Below, piece after piece: positions 33,672 to 43,100 of a DNA stretch of 64,000 bases. The stretch comes from an uncultured Roseobacter sp. GTDB lineage: Bacteria; Pseudomonadota; Alphaproteobacteria; Rhodobacterales; Rhodobacteraceae. The stretch spans positions 124,001-188,000 of the forward strand of contig NZ_CANLQB010000005.1 in assembly GCF_947493125.1 (NCBI RefSeq). The letters run 5' to 3'. Numbering within the stretch: position 1 is the stretch's first letter; every line of letters starts with the position of its first letter. The notes beneath the pieces are model-generated. The model did not search any database. It was not told where the DNA came from and was given only the letters and a program-made list of their open reading frames with translations. Position numbers and translations under genes: made by a program.

Positions 33672-34954
33672 CAGGATTTCTCGTAGACGCTGGTGCCGCC
33701 GACGAAGGTGGAGAGCACCTTGCCCTGCATCCGGGCGCCGTCGAAGGGGGTGTTTTGTGATTTCGAGCGCAGGGTGGTGCGGTCCATCAGGAAAGGCGCG
33801 TCGGGGTCGAAGAGCACCAGATCGGCAGGAGCGCCGACGGCGAGCCGCCCGCAGGTCAGCCCTAGGCGCTGGGCGGGGTTGAAGGACATCGCGCGCCAGA
33901 GCGTCGGCAGGTCGATGAGCCCCGCGTGATACAGGCGCATGGCGGCAGGCAGCAGGGTTTCCAGCGCCACGGCGCCCGAGGCGGCCTCCTCGAAAGGCAG
34001 GCGCTTGCTTTCTTCATCCTGTGGCGTGTGCATTGAGGAGATCACATCGATCAGGCCGGACTTCACGGCTTCGGCGACGGCGAGCCGGTCCTGCTCGTCC
34101 CGCAAGGGGGGCTTGAGCTTGAAGAAGGTGCGATAGTCGGCGACGTCGAGCGCGTTCAACGTCAGGTGATGGATCGACGTGCCCGCGGTGAGGTCGAGCC
34201 CGTTTGCCTTGGCGCGCGTGAGCGCGGGCAAGGCACGGGCGCAGGTGATCTGGTCGGCGTGATAGCGCGCGCCGGTCATCTCCACGAGCGCGATGTCGCG
34301 GTCGAGCCCCATGCGCTCGGCCATCGGCGAGACGGCGGGCAGGCCGCGCAAGCTCGCGAATTTGCCGGAGGTCGCCGCGGCACCGTGGCTCAGCCCCGGC
34401 TCCTGCGGGTGGGCGATGATCAAGGCACCGAGGCCCGCCGCGTAGTGGAAGGCCCGCGCGGCCACCTTGGTGTCGGTGATCACGCGGTCGCAATCGGTGA
34501 AGGCGACGGCGCCCGCGTCCATCAGAAAGCCGATCTCGGTCATCTCGCGGCCCTGCCGCCCCTTGGTGAGTGCTGCCATGGGCAGCACGTTGACCGGCGT
34601 CGCCTCGCTCGCGCGCCGCGCGACGAATTCGAGCGTCTCGGGGCTGTCGATGGCGGGGTCGGTGTCGGGGCGGGTGATCATCGTGGTGACCCCGCCCGCC
34701 GCCGCCGCGAGGCCCGCGGACCGGTAGCTTTCCTTGTGCCGGTCACCGGGCTCGCAGACCTTCACGCCGAGATCGACGATGCCGGGGGCGAGGTATTTCA
34801 GTCCGCAATCGATCACACGCCCAGAGGTGAGGCGCGGCGCGTCCTTGGGCAGATGCTTGGTGATGCGCCCATCCTCGACCACCAGGCCGCCGATCACGAT
34901 CTCGTCTTTTTCGGGGTCGACCAGGCGGGCATTCAGAAAGGTGATCTTGCTCAT
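33671..34954 (-). CDS. pyrX: Non-catalytic dihydroorotase homologue (PyrC'/PyrX)
   Basis: 427-residue amidohydrolase-fold protein, full length, with the dihydroorotase scaffold (LAPGIVDLGVKVCEPGDRHK, AAAAGGVTTMITRPDTDPAI, IHHLTLNALD). The metal-binding HxH expected after the conserved D reads D-L-G-V-K, and the catalytic Asp segment (usually DHAPH-like) reads SSMHTPQDEES, so the zinc site is lost. Such inactive PyrC proteins pair with aspartate transcarbamoylase as a structural partner; pyrB lies two genes upstream in the same operon. A catalytic pyrC should exist elsewhere. It overlaps a 33-aa gene by ATGA. Confidence 0.85.
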   Translation of the reverse strand: MSKITFLNARLVDPEKDEIVIGGLVVEDGRITKHLPKDAPRLTSGRVIDCGLKYLAPGIVDLGVKVCEPGDRHKESYRSAGLAAAAGGVTTMITRPDTDPAIDSPETLEFVARRASEATPVNVLPMAALTKGRQGREMTEIGFLMDAGAVAFTDCDRVITDTKVAARAFHYAAGLGALIIAHPQEPGLSHGAAATSGKFASLRGLPAVSPMAERMGLDRDIALVEMTGARYHADQITCARALPALTRAKANGLDLTAGTSIHHLTLNALDVADYRTFFKLKPPLRDEQDRLAVAEAVKSGLIDVISSMHTPQDEESKRLPFEEAASGAVALETLLPAAMRLYHAGLIDLPTLWRAMSFNPAQRLGLTCGRLAVGAPADLVLFDPDAPFLMDRTTLRSKSQNTPFDGARMQGKVLSTFVGGTSVYEKS

Positions 34955-35052
34955 CCGCCCACCCAGATCATCAGGCCGACCACGCCAAAGGCGACGAGCA
35001 GCGCGATCATCGCGATGCGGCCCGACATCTTGGGATCTTTCGGTTCTTTCAT
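34951..35052 (-). CDS. 33-aa single-pass membrane protein
   Basis: A short gene, MKEPKDPKMSGRIAMIALLV then AFGVVGLMIWVGG, with one hydrophobic helix (about 13-31) and a charged N-terminus. It starts 19 bp after the upstream tail-anchored protein gene and overlaps the pyrX start by ATGA, so it fits exactly into the pyrB-pyrX translational chain. No homologous family can be named. Confidence 0.7.
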   Translation of the reverse strand: MKEPKDPKMSGRIAMIALLVAFGVVGLMIWVGG

Positions 35053-35071
35053 CGCGGGGGTGCCTTTGTTG

Positions 35072-35617
35072 TCATGAGAGCATCCACCAGAGCGCCAGCC
35101 CGCTGAGCACCACGAGCGCGAGCGCCACGAGGGCGCTGCCTGCGGGGCCGCGCGCCGGGGTGGGCGGCGTCATCTGGGCCGCGCCGCTGTAGGGTTTGGC
35201 GCTGTCGGTGTCGATCGGCGGTCCGCTGTCCGCGGGCTGGGCCTCGGCATAGGTGCCGATGAGCGTGAGCGTGGCGGTGGGCGTGAGCGTGGCCGCACCC
35301 CCTTTGAAGCTTTCCGAAAAGAGCAGCAGCACGTAGCCGTCGAGCGCGTCGAGCTTGGTGCGGTCCGCGTTGAGTGTGCTGTCTGCGACCGCGTAGCCTT
35401 CGGCCAGGTAGCCCGCGAGCCCCATGCCGGTGAGGTCGCTCACGGGGAAGAGCTCGACGCTGGTGGTGTCGAGATGCGGGCTGTTCAGCAACTGGCGTGC
35501 GAGGTCGGCCTTGGGCAGCGTTTTGAGCTGCTGAGCGATCTCGTCCGCGGCGGCATTGATCGCGAAGACGCGGATCACGCCGCGCTCGTTTGCGGGGATG
35601 TCGATGGGGGTGCTCAT
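35072..35617 (-). CDS. Hypothetical tail-anchored membrane protein
   Basis: 181 residues. A soluble domain (about 1-125) contains [20 protein letters not shown] and [20 protein letters not shown], then a proline-rich linker and one C-terminal helix ([20 protein letters not shown]). This is the layout of a C-tail-anchored protein. No family recognised. Its ATG overlaps the pyrB stop by 4 bp, so it is co-translated with aspartate transcarbamoylase; a membrane tether for the complex is a possible but unsupported role. Confidence 0.75.
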   Translation of the reverse strand: MSTPIDIPANERGVIRVFAINAAADEIAQQLKTLPKADLARQLLNSPHLDTTSVELFPVSDLTGMGLAGYLAEGYAVADSTLNADRTKLDALDGYVLLLFSESFKGGAATLTPTATLTLIGTYAEAQPADSGPPIDTDSAKPYSGAAQMTPPTPARGPAGSALVALALVVLSGLALWWMLS

Positions 35618-36561
35618 GTGGGTTCGGCCCGGGTCAGCTTGAGGTTCTGGGCGAGCAGGTCCATCGCGGCCATGCGCACGGCGACGCCCATCTCGACTTG
35701 GTCCTGAATGACGCTGCGGTTGATGTCATCGGCGAGCGTGCCGTCGATTTCCACGCCGCGGTTCATAGGCCCGGGGTGCATCACGATGGCGTCGGGCTTG
35801 GCATGGGATAACTTCTCGGCATCCAGGCCAAACCGGTGGTAATACTCGCGTTCGCTGGGGATAAACCCGCCGTCCATGCGCTCTTTTTGCAAGCGGAGCA
35901 TCATGACGACGTCCACGTCTTTCAGGCCCTCGGCCATGTCGTGGAAGACCTCGACGCCGAATTCGGCGATGCCGGAGGGCAGCAGCGTGGGCGGACCGAT
36001 AAGGCGGAGGCGGTTTTCCATCTTGCCCAGCAGCAGGATGTTCGAGCGGGCCACGCGGCTGTGCGAAATGTCGCCGCAGATCGCAATCGAGAGCCGGTGC
36101 AGCCGCCCCTTGGCGCGCCGGATGGTGAGCGCGTCGAGCAGCGCTTGCGTGGGGTGTTCGTGCCGCCCGTCACCGGCGTTCAAGACGGCGCAGTTGACCT
36201 TCTGGGCCAGCAGATCGACGGCACCCGACTGCGGGTGGCGCACGACCAGCAGGTCGGGGTGCATGGCGTTGAGCGTGAGGGCGGTGTCGATCAGAGTTTC
36301 GCCCTTTTTCACCGAGCTCGCCTGCATCGCCATGTTCATCACATCGGCGCCAAGGCGCTTGCCCGCGATCTCGAAGCTCGCCTGCGTGCGGGTCGAGTTT
36401 TCGAAGAACATGTTGATCTGGGTGAGCCCGGCGAGCGCGTCGGCGTGCTTGTCGGGCTTGCGGTTGAGGGCGGCGTAGCGATCCGCCAGATCCAGCACCG
36501 TGGTGATCTCCTCCGGGCGCAGGGCCTCGATCCCAAGCAGGTGGCGGTGCGGAAAACTCAT
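35614..36561 (-). CDS. pyrB: Aspartate carbamoyltransferase catalytic subunit
   Basis: 315-residue ATCase, first committed step of pyrimidine synthesis (carbamoyl phosphate + aspartate). The carbamoyl-phosphate site [20 protein letters not shown] lies at about 53-72, [12 protein letters not shown] at about 137-148, and the aspartate-side loop around MLRLQKERM. First gene of an operon running through a tail-anchored protein, a 33-aa membrane protein, inactive pyrX and plsY. No pyrI regulatory gene is nearby, as expected when PyrX is the partner. Confidence 0.94.
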   Translation of the reverse strand: MSFPHRHLLGIEALRPEEITTVLDLADRYAALNRKPDKHADALAGLTQINMFFENSTRTQASFEIAGKRLGADVMNMAMQASSVKKGETLIDTALTLNAMHPDLLVVRHPQSGAVDLLAQKVNCAVLNAGDGRHEHPTQALLDALTIRRAKGRLHRLSIAICGDISHSRVARSNILLLGKMENRLRLIGPPTLLPSGIAEFGVEVFHDMAEGLKDVDVVMMLRLQKERMDGGFIPSEREYYHRFGLDAEKLSHAKPDAIVMHPGPMNRGVEIDGTLADDINRSVIQDQVEMGVAVRMAAMDLLAQNLKLTRAEPT

Positions 36562-36668
36562 GGGCTGCAGCTCTTCGTGATTTCCTGCGTTATAGGCAGC
36601 ACATGGCGGACGGGCAAGCGGGTCGGATAGCGGTTCATCTCAGGCAGGCAACGTCGTAGGCTGCGGCC

Positions 36669-37448
36669 ATGGAATCATCCGAGTTTCATCACGCGCTGGC
36701 GCTTTTGGAGTGGCAGGTCGAACTGGGCGCGACCGAGGCGATCGGTGACGCGCCGGTCAATTGCTACGAGCTGCCGGAGACGGTGGCGAAGCCGAAGGCC
36801 AAGGCGCCCGCTGCGGCACCCCTCGCCACGCCTGCAGTGGCGGCGGCTGCGGATCCCGTGGTGGAGGCGGAGCGCCTGGCGGCGGCGGCGCCGGATCTGG
36901 AGAGCTTGCGTGCCGCCCTTGCCGGGTTTGAGCATTGCGCGTTGAAGCGGGGCGCGCGAAACCTGGTGTTTTCGGACGGGATCGCAGGCGCGCCGGTGAT
37001 GATCGTGGGCGAAGCGCCGGGCCGCGACGAGGACCGCGAGGGCAAGCCTTTCGTGGGGCGCGCGGGGCAGCTGCTGGACCGGATGCTCGCGGCCATCGAC
37101 ATGGGGCGTGCGGAGGCGGAAGCGCCCGTCTACATCACGAATGTGCTGCCTTGGCGCCCGCCGCAGAACCGCGACCCGCAGCCCGAAGAGATTGCGATGA
37201 TGCGCCCCTTCCTGCAGCGGCACATCGTACTGGCGCAGCCCAAGCTCTTGGTGATCATGGGAAATATCTCGGCTCAGACGCTGCTGGGCAAGCGCGGAAT
37301 CACCCGGCTGCGCGGGACCTGGACGGAGGCCTGCGGGCTGCCTGCGTTGCCGATGTTCCACCCCGCCTATCTGCTGCGCCAACCGGCGGCCAAGCGGGAG
37401 GCCTGGGCCGATCTGTTGAGCCTGAAGGCACGGCTGGCCGATGGTTGA
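36669..37448 (+). CDS. Uracil-DNA glycosylase, family 4/5-like
   Basis: 259 residues; removes uracil from DNA. The motif A-like GEAPGRDEDREGKPFVGRAG lies at about 116-135, TNVLPWRPPQNRDP follows, and motif B HPAYLLRQPAAKREAW is near the end. An Ala/Pro-rich N-terminal extension (about 40-70) precedes the domain. Family 4 enzymes hold a [4Fe-4S] cluster on four Cys; here the first pair reads EHCALKRGA with one Cys, so the cluster may be absent. It overlaps the LysE gene by 8 bp and is divergent from pyrB. Confidence 0.85.
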   Translation: MESSEFHHALALLEWQVELGATEAIGDAPVNCYELPETVAKPKAKAPAAAPLATPAVAAAADPVVEAERLAAAAPDLESLRAALAGFEHCALKRGARNLVFSDGIAGAPVMIVGEAPGRDEDREGKPFVGRAGQLLDRMLAAIDMGRAEAEAPVYITNVLPWRPPQNRDPQPEEIAMMRPFLQRHIVLAQPKLLVIMGNISAQTLLGKRGITRLRGTWTEACGLPALPMFHPAYLLRQPAAKREAWADLLSLKARLADG

Positions 37449-38052
37449 TCCGATTGTCCTGCTGGCCTTCATCCCGGCGGCGCTGGCGCTGAACCTGACG
37501 CCGGGGGCGGACATGATGTTCTGCCTCGGGCAGGGCGTGCGCGCGGGGCCGAAAGCGGCCTGGCTCGCGAGCGCGGGCATTGCGACGGGCGGCATGATCC
37601 ACGTGCTGATGGCGGGGCTGGGGCTGAGCGCGGTCGTGGCCTCGGTGCCCTGGGCCTTCGATTTGATCCGCTGGATCGGGGTGGGGTACCTCCTGTGGCT
37701 GGCATGGCGTGCGCTGCGCCCGACCCCGCAGAGCGAGACCGGGCCTGTGCCCCCGGCGCGGCAGGCGTTCCGCGCGGGGCTGCTGGTCAATCTGACCAAC
37801 CCCAAGGTGATCCTCTTTGTGCTGGCTTTTGTGCCACAGTTCGTGGTGCCGGCGGCGGGGTCGGTCCTGCTGCAATTCGCGATTTTCGGGGCGGTGATCG
37901 GGGTGGGCGGCTTCGTGATCAATGGGCTGGTCGGTGTCTTTGCAGGGTCGCTGGGCCAGCGGCTGGCCAAGGGCAGCCGGGTGCTTGACTGGATCACTGC
38001 GGGCATCTTCACCGCACTGGCCGCGCGCCTCGCCCTTTTGGAGAAGGCCTGA
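37441..38052 (+). CDS. LysE-family amino acid exporter
   Basis: 203-residue, six-helix LysE/RhtB-type exporter. Visible are LNLTPGADMMFCLGQGVRAG near the start, RWIGVGYLLWLAWRAL, and NLTNPKVILFVLAFVPQFV, the most conserved block of the family. It begins inside the end of the uracil-DNA glycosylase gene (8-bp overlap) and ends 1 bp before moaB, so the three are co-transcribed. Substrate unknown. Confidence 0.88.
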   Translation: MVDPIVLLAFIPAALALNLTPGADMMFCLGQGVRAGPKAAWLASAGIATGGMIHVLMAGLGLSAVVASVPWAFDLIRWIGVGYLLWLAWRALRPTPQSETGPVPPARQAFRAGLLVNLTNPKVILFVLAFVPQFVVPAAGSVLLQFAIFGAVIGVGGFVINGLVGVFAGSLGQRLAKGSRVLDWITAGIFTALAARLALLEKA

Positions 38053-38053
38053 C

Positions 38054-38596
38054 ATGAGCCGCATCGACGAGAGCATCGAGTTCATTCCCGTCCGGATCGC
38101 CGTTCTGACGGTGTCGGACAGCCGCAGCCTCGCCGAGGACCGCTCGGGCGATGTGCTGGTGCAGCGGCTGCTTGACGCCGGGCATGAACTGGCTGACCGG
38201 CGCATTCTGCCCGACGAGCGCGACCAGATCGCGACGCAGCTGCGCGCGTGGTGCAAGGATTCCGGGATAGATGTGGTGATCTCGACCGGGGGCACGGGGT
38301 TGACGGGGCGCGATGTGACGGTCGAGGCGCACCGCGATGTCTATGAGAAGGAAATCGATGCCTTCGGCACGGTCTTCACCATAGTCTCGATGCAGAAGAT
38401 CGGCACCAGCGCGGTGCAGAGTCGGGCGACGGGTGGCGTCGCGCAGGGCACATACCTCTTTGCGCTGCCCGGAAGCCCCGGTGCCTGTAAGGACGCCTGG
38501 GACGAGATCCTGGCCCGGCAGCTCGACTATCGGCATCGCCCCTGCAACTTTGTGGAGATTTTTCCGCGCCTTGATGAGCATCGGCGACGGAAATAG
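38054..38596 (+). CDS. moaB: Molybdenum cofactor biosynthesis protein MoaB
   Basis: 180-residue MogA/MoaB-fold protein that acts in molybdopterin adenylylation or a related step. The core motifs are DVVISTGGTGLTGRDVTVEA at about 75-95 and LFALPGSPGACKDAWDEIL near 140. ATG 38054 gives SRIDESIEFIPVRIAVLTVS, the normal family start. Co-directional with, and 1 bp after, the LysE gene. Other molybdenum-cofactor genes are at 51752-55801. Confidence 0.9.
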   Translation: MSRIDESIEFIPVRIAVLTVSDSRSLAEDRSGDVLVQRLLDAGHELADRRILPDERDQIATQLRAWCKDSGIDVVISTGGTGLTGRDVTVEAHRDVYEKEIDAFGTVFTIVSMQKIGTSAVQSRATGGVAQGTYLFALPGSPGACKDAWDEILARQLDYRHRPCNFVEIFPRLDEHRRRK

Positions 38597-38689
38597 CCGG
38601 TTGCGGCGTAACATTGCTGTAGATTGGTATATTTGCGCGCTATCTTGAGGTATAAGCGTCCGGGGGTAAGGTATTAGGAACACGGCGGA

Positions 38690-40144
38690 ATGCGGTTTTT
38701 GCGCCAGAGCATGATCGGGGTCTTCCTCGCGGCGGTCAGCCTGGGGCTGCTCGCCTATGCGGGTTATGCGGTGCAAAGCGCTGTGCAGGCCCGTTTGAAC
38801 GCCGAAGCCGTCGTCCCGCCCGCGCGCGAGCGTGTTTTTACCGTGACCCTGCAACGGGCCGAAAGTCGCACCATCACGCCGGTGATGGAAACCTTTGGCG
38901 AAGTCTCCTCGCGGCGGACCTTGGAGCTGCGCGCGGCTGTGGCCGGGCGGGTGACCGCGCTGCATGAAAATTTCGAGGATGCCGGTCACGTGAACGCGGG
39001 CGATGTGCTGGTCCGCATTGATCCGGCGGATATGCAGTCTGCGGTGGATCGGCTTTCTGCCGATCTGGCGGATGCGGAGGCCGAGGTGCGTGATGCAGAA
39101 CGCGCGCTGGATCTGGCGCATGCGGAACAGGACGCGGCGGAGGATCAGGTCACCCTGCTGCAGAGGGCTTACGACCGGCAGGTGGATCTCGCTGGACGCG
39201 GCGTGGGGACGGCTGCAGCGGTCGAGAGCGCGGAGCTCAGTGCGGCCTCGGCGCGCTCGACCGTGCTCGCCCGGCGTCAGGACGTGGCCCGGGCCGAAGC
39301 ACGCATCGATTTGGCCGCGACCCGGCTGGCGCGCGAGCGGATCGCGCTGGCCGAAGCGGAGCGCAAACTGGCCGACACCGCGATTGCCGCGCCGTTCAGC
39401 GGTACGTTGAGCGATACGACCGTGGTCGAGGGGCGCCTGGTAGCCGCCAACGAACGGCTGGCCGACCTGATAGATCCAAGCGATCTGGAGGTGTCGTTCC
39501 AGATTTCGACGGCCCAGTATGCCAGGCTGCTCGGGCCCGATGGCGGGTTGATCGACACCCGTGTTCTTGCGTCGCTCGATGTCACGGGCGTTGATCTGCA
39601 GGCGACGGGCGTGCTGTCACGGGTCAGCGCGGGGGCGGGTGACGGGCAGACCGGGCGGCGGGTCTTCGCGCGCCTGATCCATGCGCCGGGCTTTCGTCCG
39701 GGAGATTTTGTGACGATCCAGATCGAGGAGCCACCGCTGGCCAATGTGGTAAGTCTGCCAGCTGCCGCGTTGGGCCCGGATCGGACCGTCCTGGTGCGGA
39801 CCGACGATGATCGTCTGGAGGCGCTGCCGGTCACTCTGGTCCGACGTCAACGCGACCAGGTCTTGCTGCGGGGCGAGGGCCTGGAGGGACGGGACGTCGT
39901 CACACGGCGAACCCCCCTGCTCGGGCCGGGCGTGGCGATCCGGCCTGTTCAGCAGAATGCCGATCTGTCTGCGCTGCCGGATATGCTGGAGCTTACGGAT
40001 GAGCGGCGCGCGCGGTTGGTGGCCTTTGTGCAGAGCAACGACCGTATGCCGCCCGACGCCAAAGAGCGCGTTCTGGCCCAACTGGCCGAGCAGGAAGTGC
40101 CCGCGGGCATCGTTGCTCGAATCGAAAGCCGCATGGGCGGATAG
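38690..40144 (+). CDS. RND efflux periplasmic adaptor (membrane fusion protein)
   Basis: 484 residues. N-terminal membrane anchor (about 8-30), a biotinyl-lipoyl-like half-motif (TLELRAAVAGRVTALHENFE), a long alpha-helical hairpin (about 115-225, heptad-rich Ala/Glu/Arg) and beta-barrel domains (ADTAIAAPFSGTLSD-like). Adaptors of this class link an inner-membrane RND pump to an outer-membrane channel. Three bp separate it from the RND pump gene. No outer-membrane TolC-type gene is adjacent. Its C-terminus carries an extra helical tail of about 60 residues after the usual end. Confidence 0.87.
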   Translation: MRFLRQSMIGVFLAAVSLGLLAYAGYAVQSAVQARLNAEAVVPPARERVFTVTLQRAESRTITPVMETFGEVSSRRTLELRAAVAGRVTALHENFEDAGHVNAGDVLVRIDPADMQSAVDRLSADLADAEAEVRDAERALDLAHAEQDAAEDQVTLLQRAYDRQVDLAGRGVGTAAAVESAELSAASARSTVLARRQDVARAEARIDLAATRLARERIALAEAERKLADTAIAAPFSGTLSDTTVVEGRLVAANERLADLIDPSDLEVSFQISTAQYARLLGPDGGLIDTRVLASLDVTGVDLQATGVLSRVSAGAGDGQTGRRVFARLIHAPGFRPGDFVTIQIEEPPLANVVSLPAAALGPDRTVLVRTDDDRLEALPVTLVRRQRDQVLLRGEGLEGRDVVTRRTPLLGPGVAIRPVQQNADLSALPDMLELTDERRARLVAFVQSNDRMPPDAKERVLAQLAEQEVPAGIVARIESRMGG

Positions 40145-40147
40145 GGC

Positions 40148-43100
40148 ATGTCTCGGCATATTCCTCCGGCCGCTGGCGGCATCCTGTCGTATTTCACCCG
40201 CCACCGGACGCTGGCCAACCTCGTTTTCGCGGCGATGCTTCTGGCGGGTCTCTTTGCGATGCCCAACCTGCGGGCGCAATTCTTCCCGGATGCCAGTTTT
40301 GACCGGGTGACGGTCACGACGACCTGGGAACAGGCCAGCTCCGATGATGTGGACAGTGCCATTATTCAGGTGCTGGAACCCTCCCTGATGCGGGTCGAAG
40401 GGGTGACGAAAAGCACCGCCGTCGCACAGCCCGGGAGTGGAACGATCTCCCTCGAGTTCGAGCCGAACTGGGACATGACCCGCGCGGCCAATGAGGTCCA
40501 GGATGCGGTGGATGCGGTCACCGAGCTGCCCGAGGATGTCGAGGATCCCGAAGTCCGCCGGGCCGTGCGGCGGGACCGGGTGACGGATGTGATCATAACC
40601 GGACCGGTGTCACCGGAGCAGTTGGGCCTATACGGCGATGAATTCGTCAAACGGCTGTTTGCCGCCGGGGTGACGCGCACCACCTTCCGCGGTTTTGCCG
40701 CGCCGCAGATCACCGTCGAGGTGCCCTCGGTTCAACTGGTGGCCAACGATGTGACCATGGCGCAGATTGCCGAGGCCATTGCGGCGGAGGTTGATACGGA
40801 TCCTGCCGGAAACGTGACGGGCGGAACTGCGCGGGTTCGCACCGGCACCGAAAAACGCGTGCCGGAGCAGATCGCCCGGATCGTGTTGCGCTCCAATCCG
40901 GATGGTTCAAAACTGCGGGTGGGTGACATCGCCCAGGTCCTGCAGGAAGGGCCTGATCGCGAGCGCGCCTATTTCGTCGAGGGTGATCCTGCGATCTCGA
41001 TCCGTGTGGATCGCGCCGATGGCGGCGACTCCATTGCGGTGCAGCGGACCGTCGAGGATGTGGCGGAAGAGATGCGTGCGACGATGCAGACCGGTGTGTC
41101 GATCACGCTGATCAGGACACGCGCCGAGGCCATTACCTCGCGGCTGAACACGTTGGTTGACAATGGGTTGGTTGGTTTGGGGCTGGTGGTTTGCCTGCTG
41201 TTTCTTTTCCTGAACGCCCGCACCGCTTTTTGGGTTGCGGCGGGCATTCCGGCCGCGATGATGGCGGCGATCGGTTTGATGTATGCCGCCGGTCTGACAC
41301 TGAACATGATCTCGCTCTTCGGCCTGATCATTACTCTCGGGATCGTAGTGGACGATGCCATCGTGGTGGCGGAGCATGCCGACCATCGGGTCCGGCATTT
41401 AGGTGAACCTCCCTTCATTGCCGCGGAACGGGCGGCAGGGCGCATGGCGTTGCCGGTCTTCGCGGCAACCATGACGACGGTCATTGCCTTTATGGGACTG
41501 CTGGTGGTGGGAGGCTGGTTTGGCACCATCGTCAAGGACATTCCCTATACGGTGATCGCTGTCTTGCTGGCGTCGCTGATCGAGTGTTTCCTGGTGTTGC
41601 CCAACCATATGGCCCATGCGCTGGTCGCCCAGACCAAGGAGCGCTGGTACGATTGGCCGAGCCGGCAGGTGAACCGGGGCTTTGTCTGGGTGCGGCACAC
41701 CCTTTTCAAACCGATGATCGCCGGGGTGATTGCCGCGCGCTATGCGGTGCTGTCCGGCCTCGTTCTGATCCTGGCACTGCAGGTCTCCGCCTTTATCAGC
41801 GGCGAGGCGCAGTGGCGGTTCTGGAACGCGCCGGAGCGCAGCACGGTAACGGGTAATTTCGCCATGGTCGAAGGGGCCGACCGTGCCGACACCAAGGCGA
41901 TGATGGATGAGCTACAGCGCGCCACGGATGCGCTGGCCGAGGCGTATGAGGCCCGCTATGGGGTGAACCCGGTGCTCTATTCCATTGCGGAGATCGGTGG
42001 CAACGCCGGTCGCGGGCTTTCGGCGAACGGATCAAAGGACGAGGATCTGCTCGGCGCCATTTCGATCACGCTCATTGATCCGGATGACCGGCCTTACTCC
42101 AGCTTCGCCTTCGCCGCCGACCTGCGCGAGAACGTCACCGAAAACCCGCTGATCGAGGTTCTGTCATTCCGGGGGCAGCGCAGCGGACAAGGCGGCGATG
42201 CGCTGAGTGTCGAGTTCTCCGGGGGGGACACCGATACGCTGAAAGCGGCCAGCCTCGATCTTCAGGCCGCTCTGCTGCGGTATCCCGAGGTCCTGTCGGT
42301 TGAGGACGATCTCACCTATGACAAGGAGGAGTTGATCCTCGATCTGACCCCGCGCGGTCAGGCTCTGGGCTTCACCATCGACGGGCTGGGGCGTGTCCTG
42401 CGAAACCGCTTGGGCGGGGTCGAGGCGGCGACCTTCCCGGACGGCCCGCGCAGCGCCACGATCGAGGTGCAGCTGCCGAAGGGAGAACTCACCGCCGACT
42501 TCCTTGATCGCACGCAGATGCGCACGCCCGACGGCGTGTATGTTCCGCTGTCGGACATCGTGACAGTGCAGAGCCGCATCGGGTTCAGAACCATCAACCG
42601 CGTCAACGGCGTTCGGGTCATCTCCGTCACTGGTGACATCTCCGAAGACAACCCGCAGCGGGCTGCCGAGATCCAGCAGGCGCTGCAACAGGAGATCCTG
42701 CCGCGTATCGCCGGCACGCATCAGGTGGATTGGCAGGTGTCGGGCCTTGCCGAGGAGGAGGATCGCTTCCTGAGCGAGGCGCTCAACGGGTTGGTGCTCT
42801 GTCTGGTCGGCATCTACCTGGTTCTGGCGTGGGTCTTTGGCAGTTGGACGCGGCCGCTCCTTGTGATGTCGGTTGTGCCTTTCGGCCTTGTCGGGGTGAT
42901 CTACGGCCACATGGTCTGGGATATGCCACTGAATATCTTTACCGTGGTGGGCCTCTTGGGGATGACGGGGATCATCATCAACGACTCCATCGTCCTGATC
43001 ACCACCATTGACGACTATGCCGAGGACCGCGGCCTGATCCCCTCCATCATCGACGGCGCGGCGGACCGGTTGCGCCCGGTCATGCTCACCACGCTGACGA

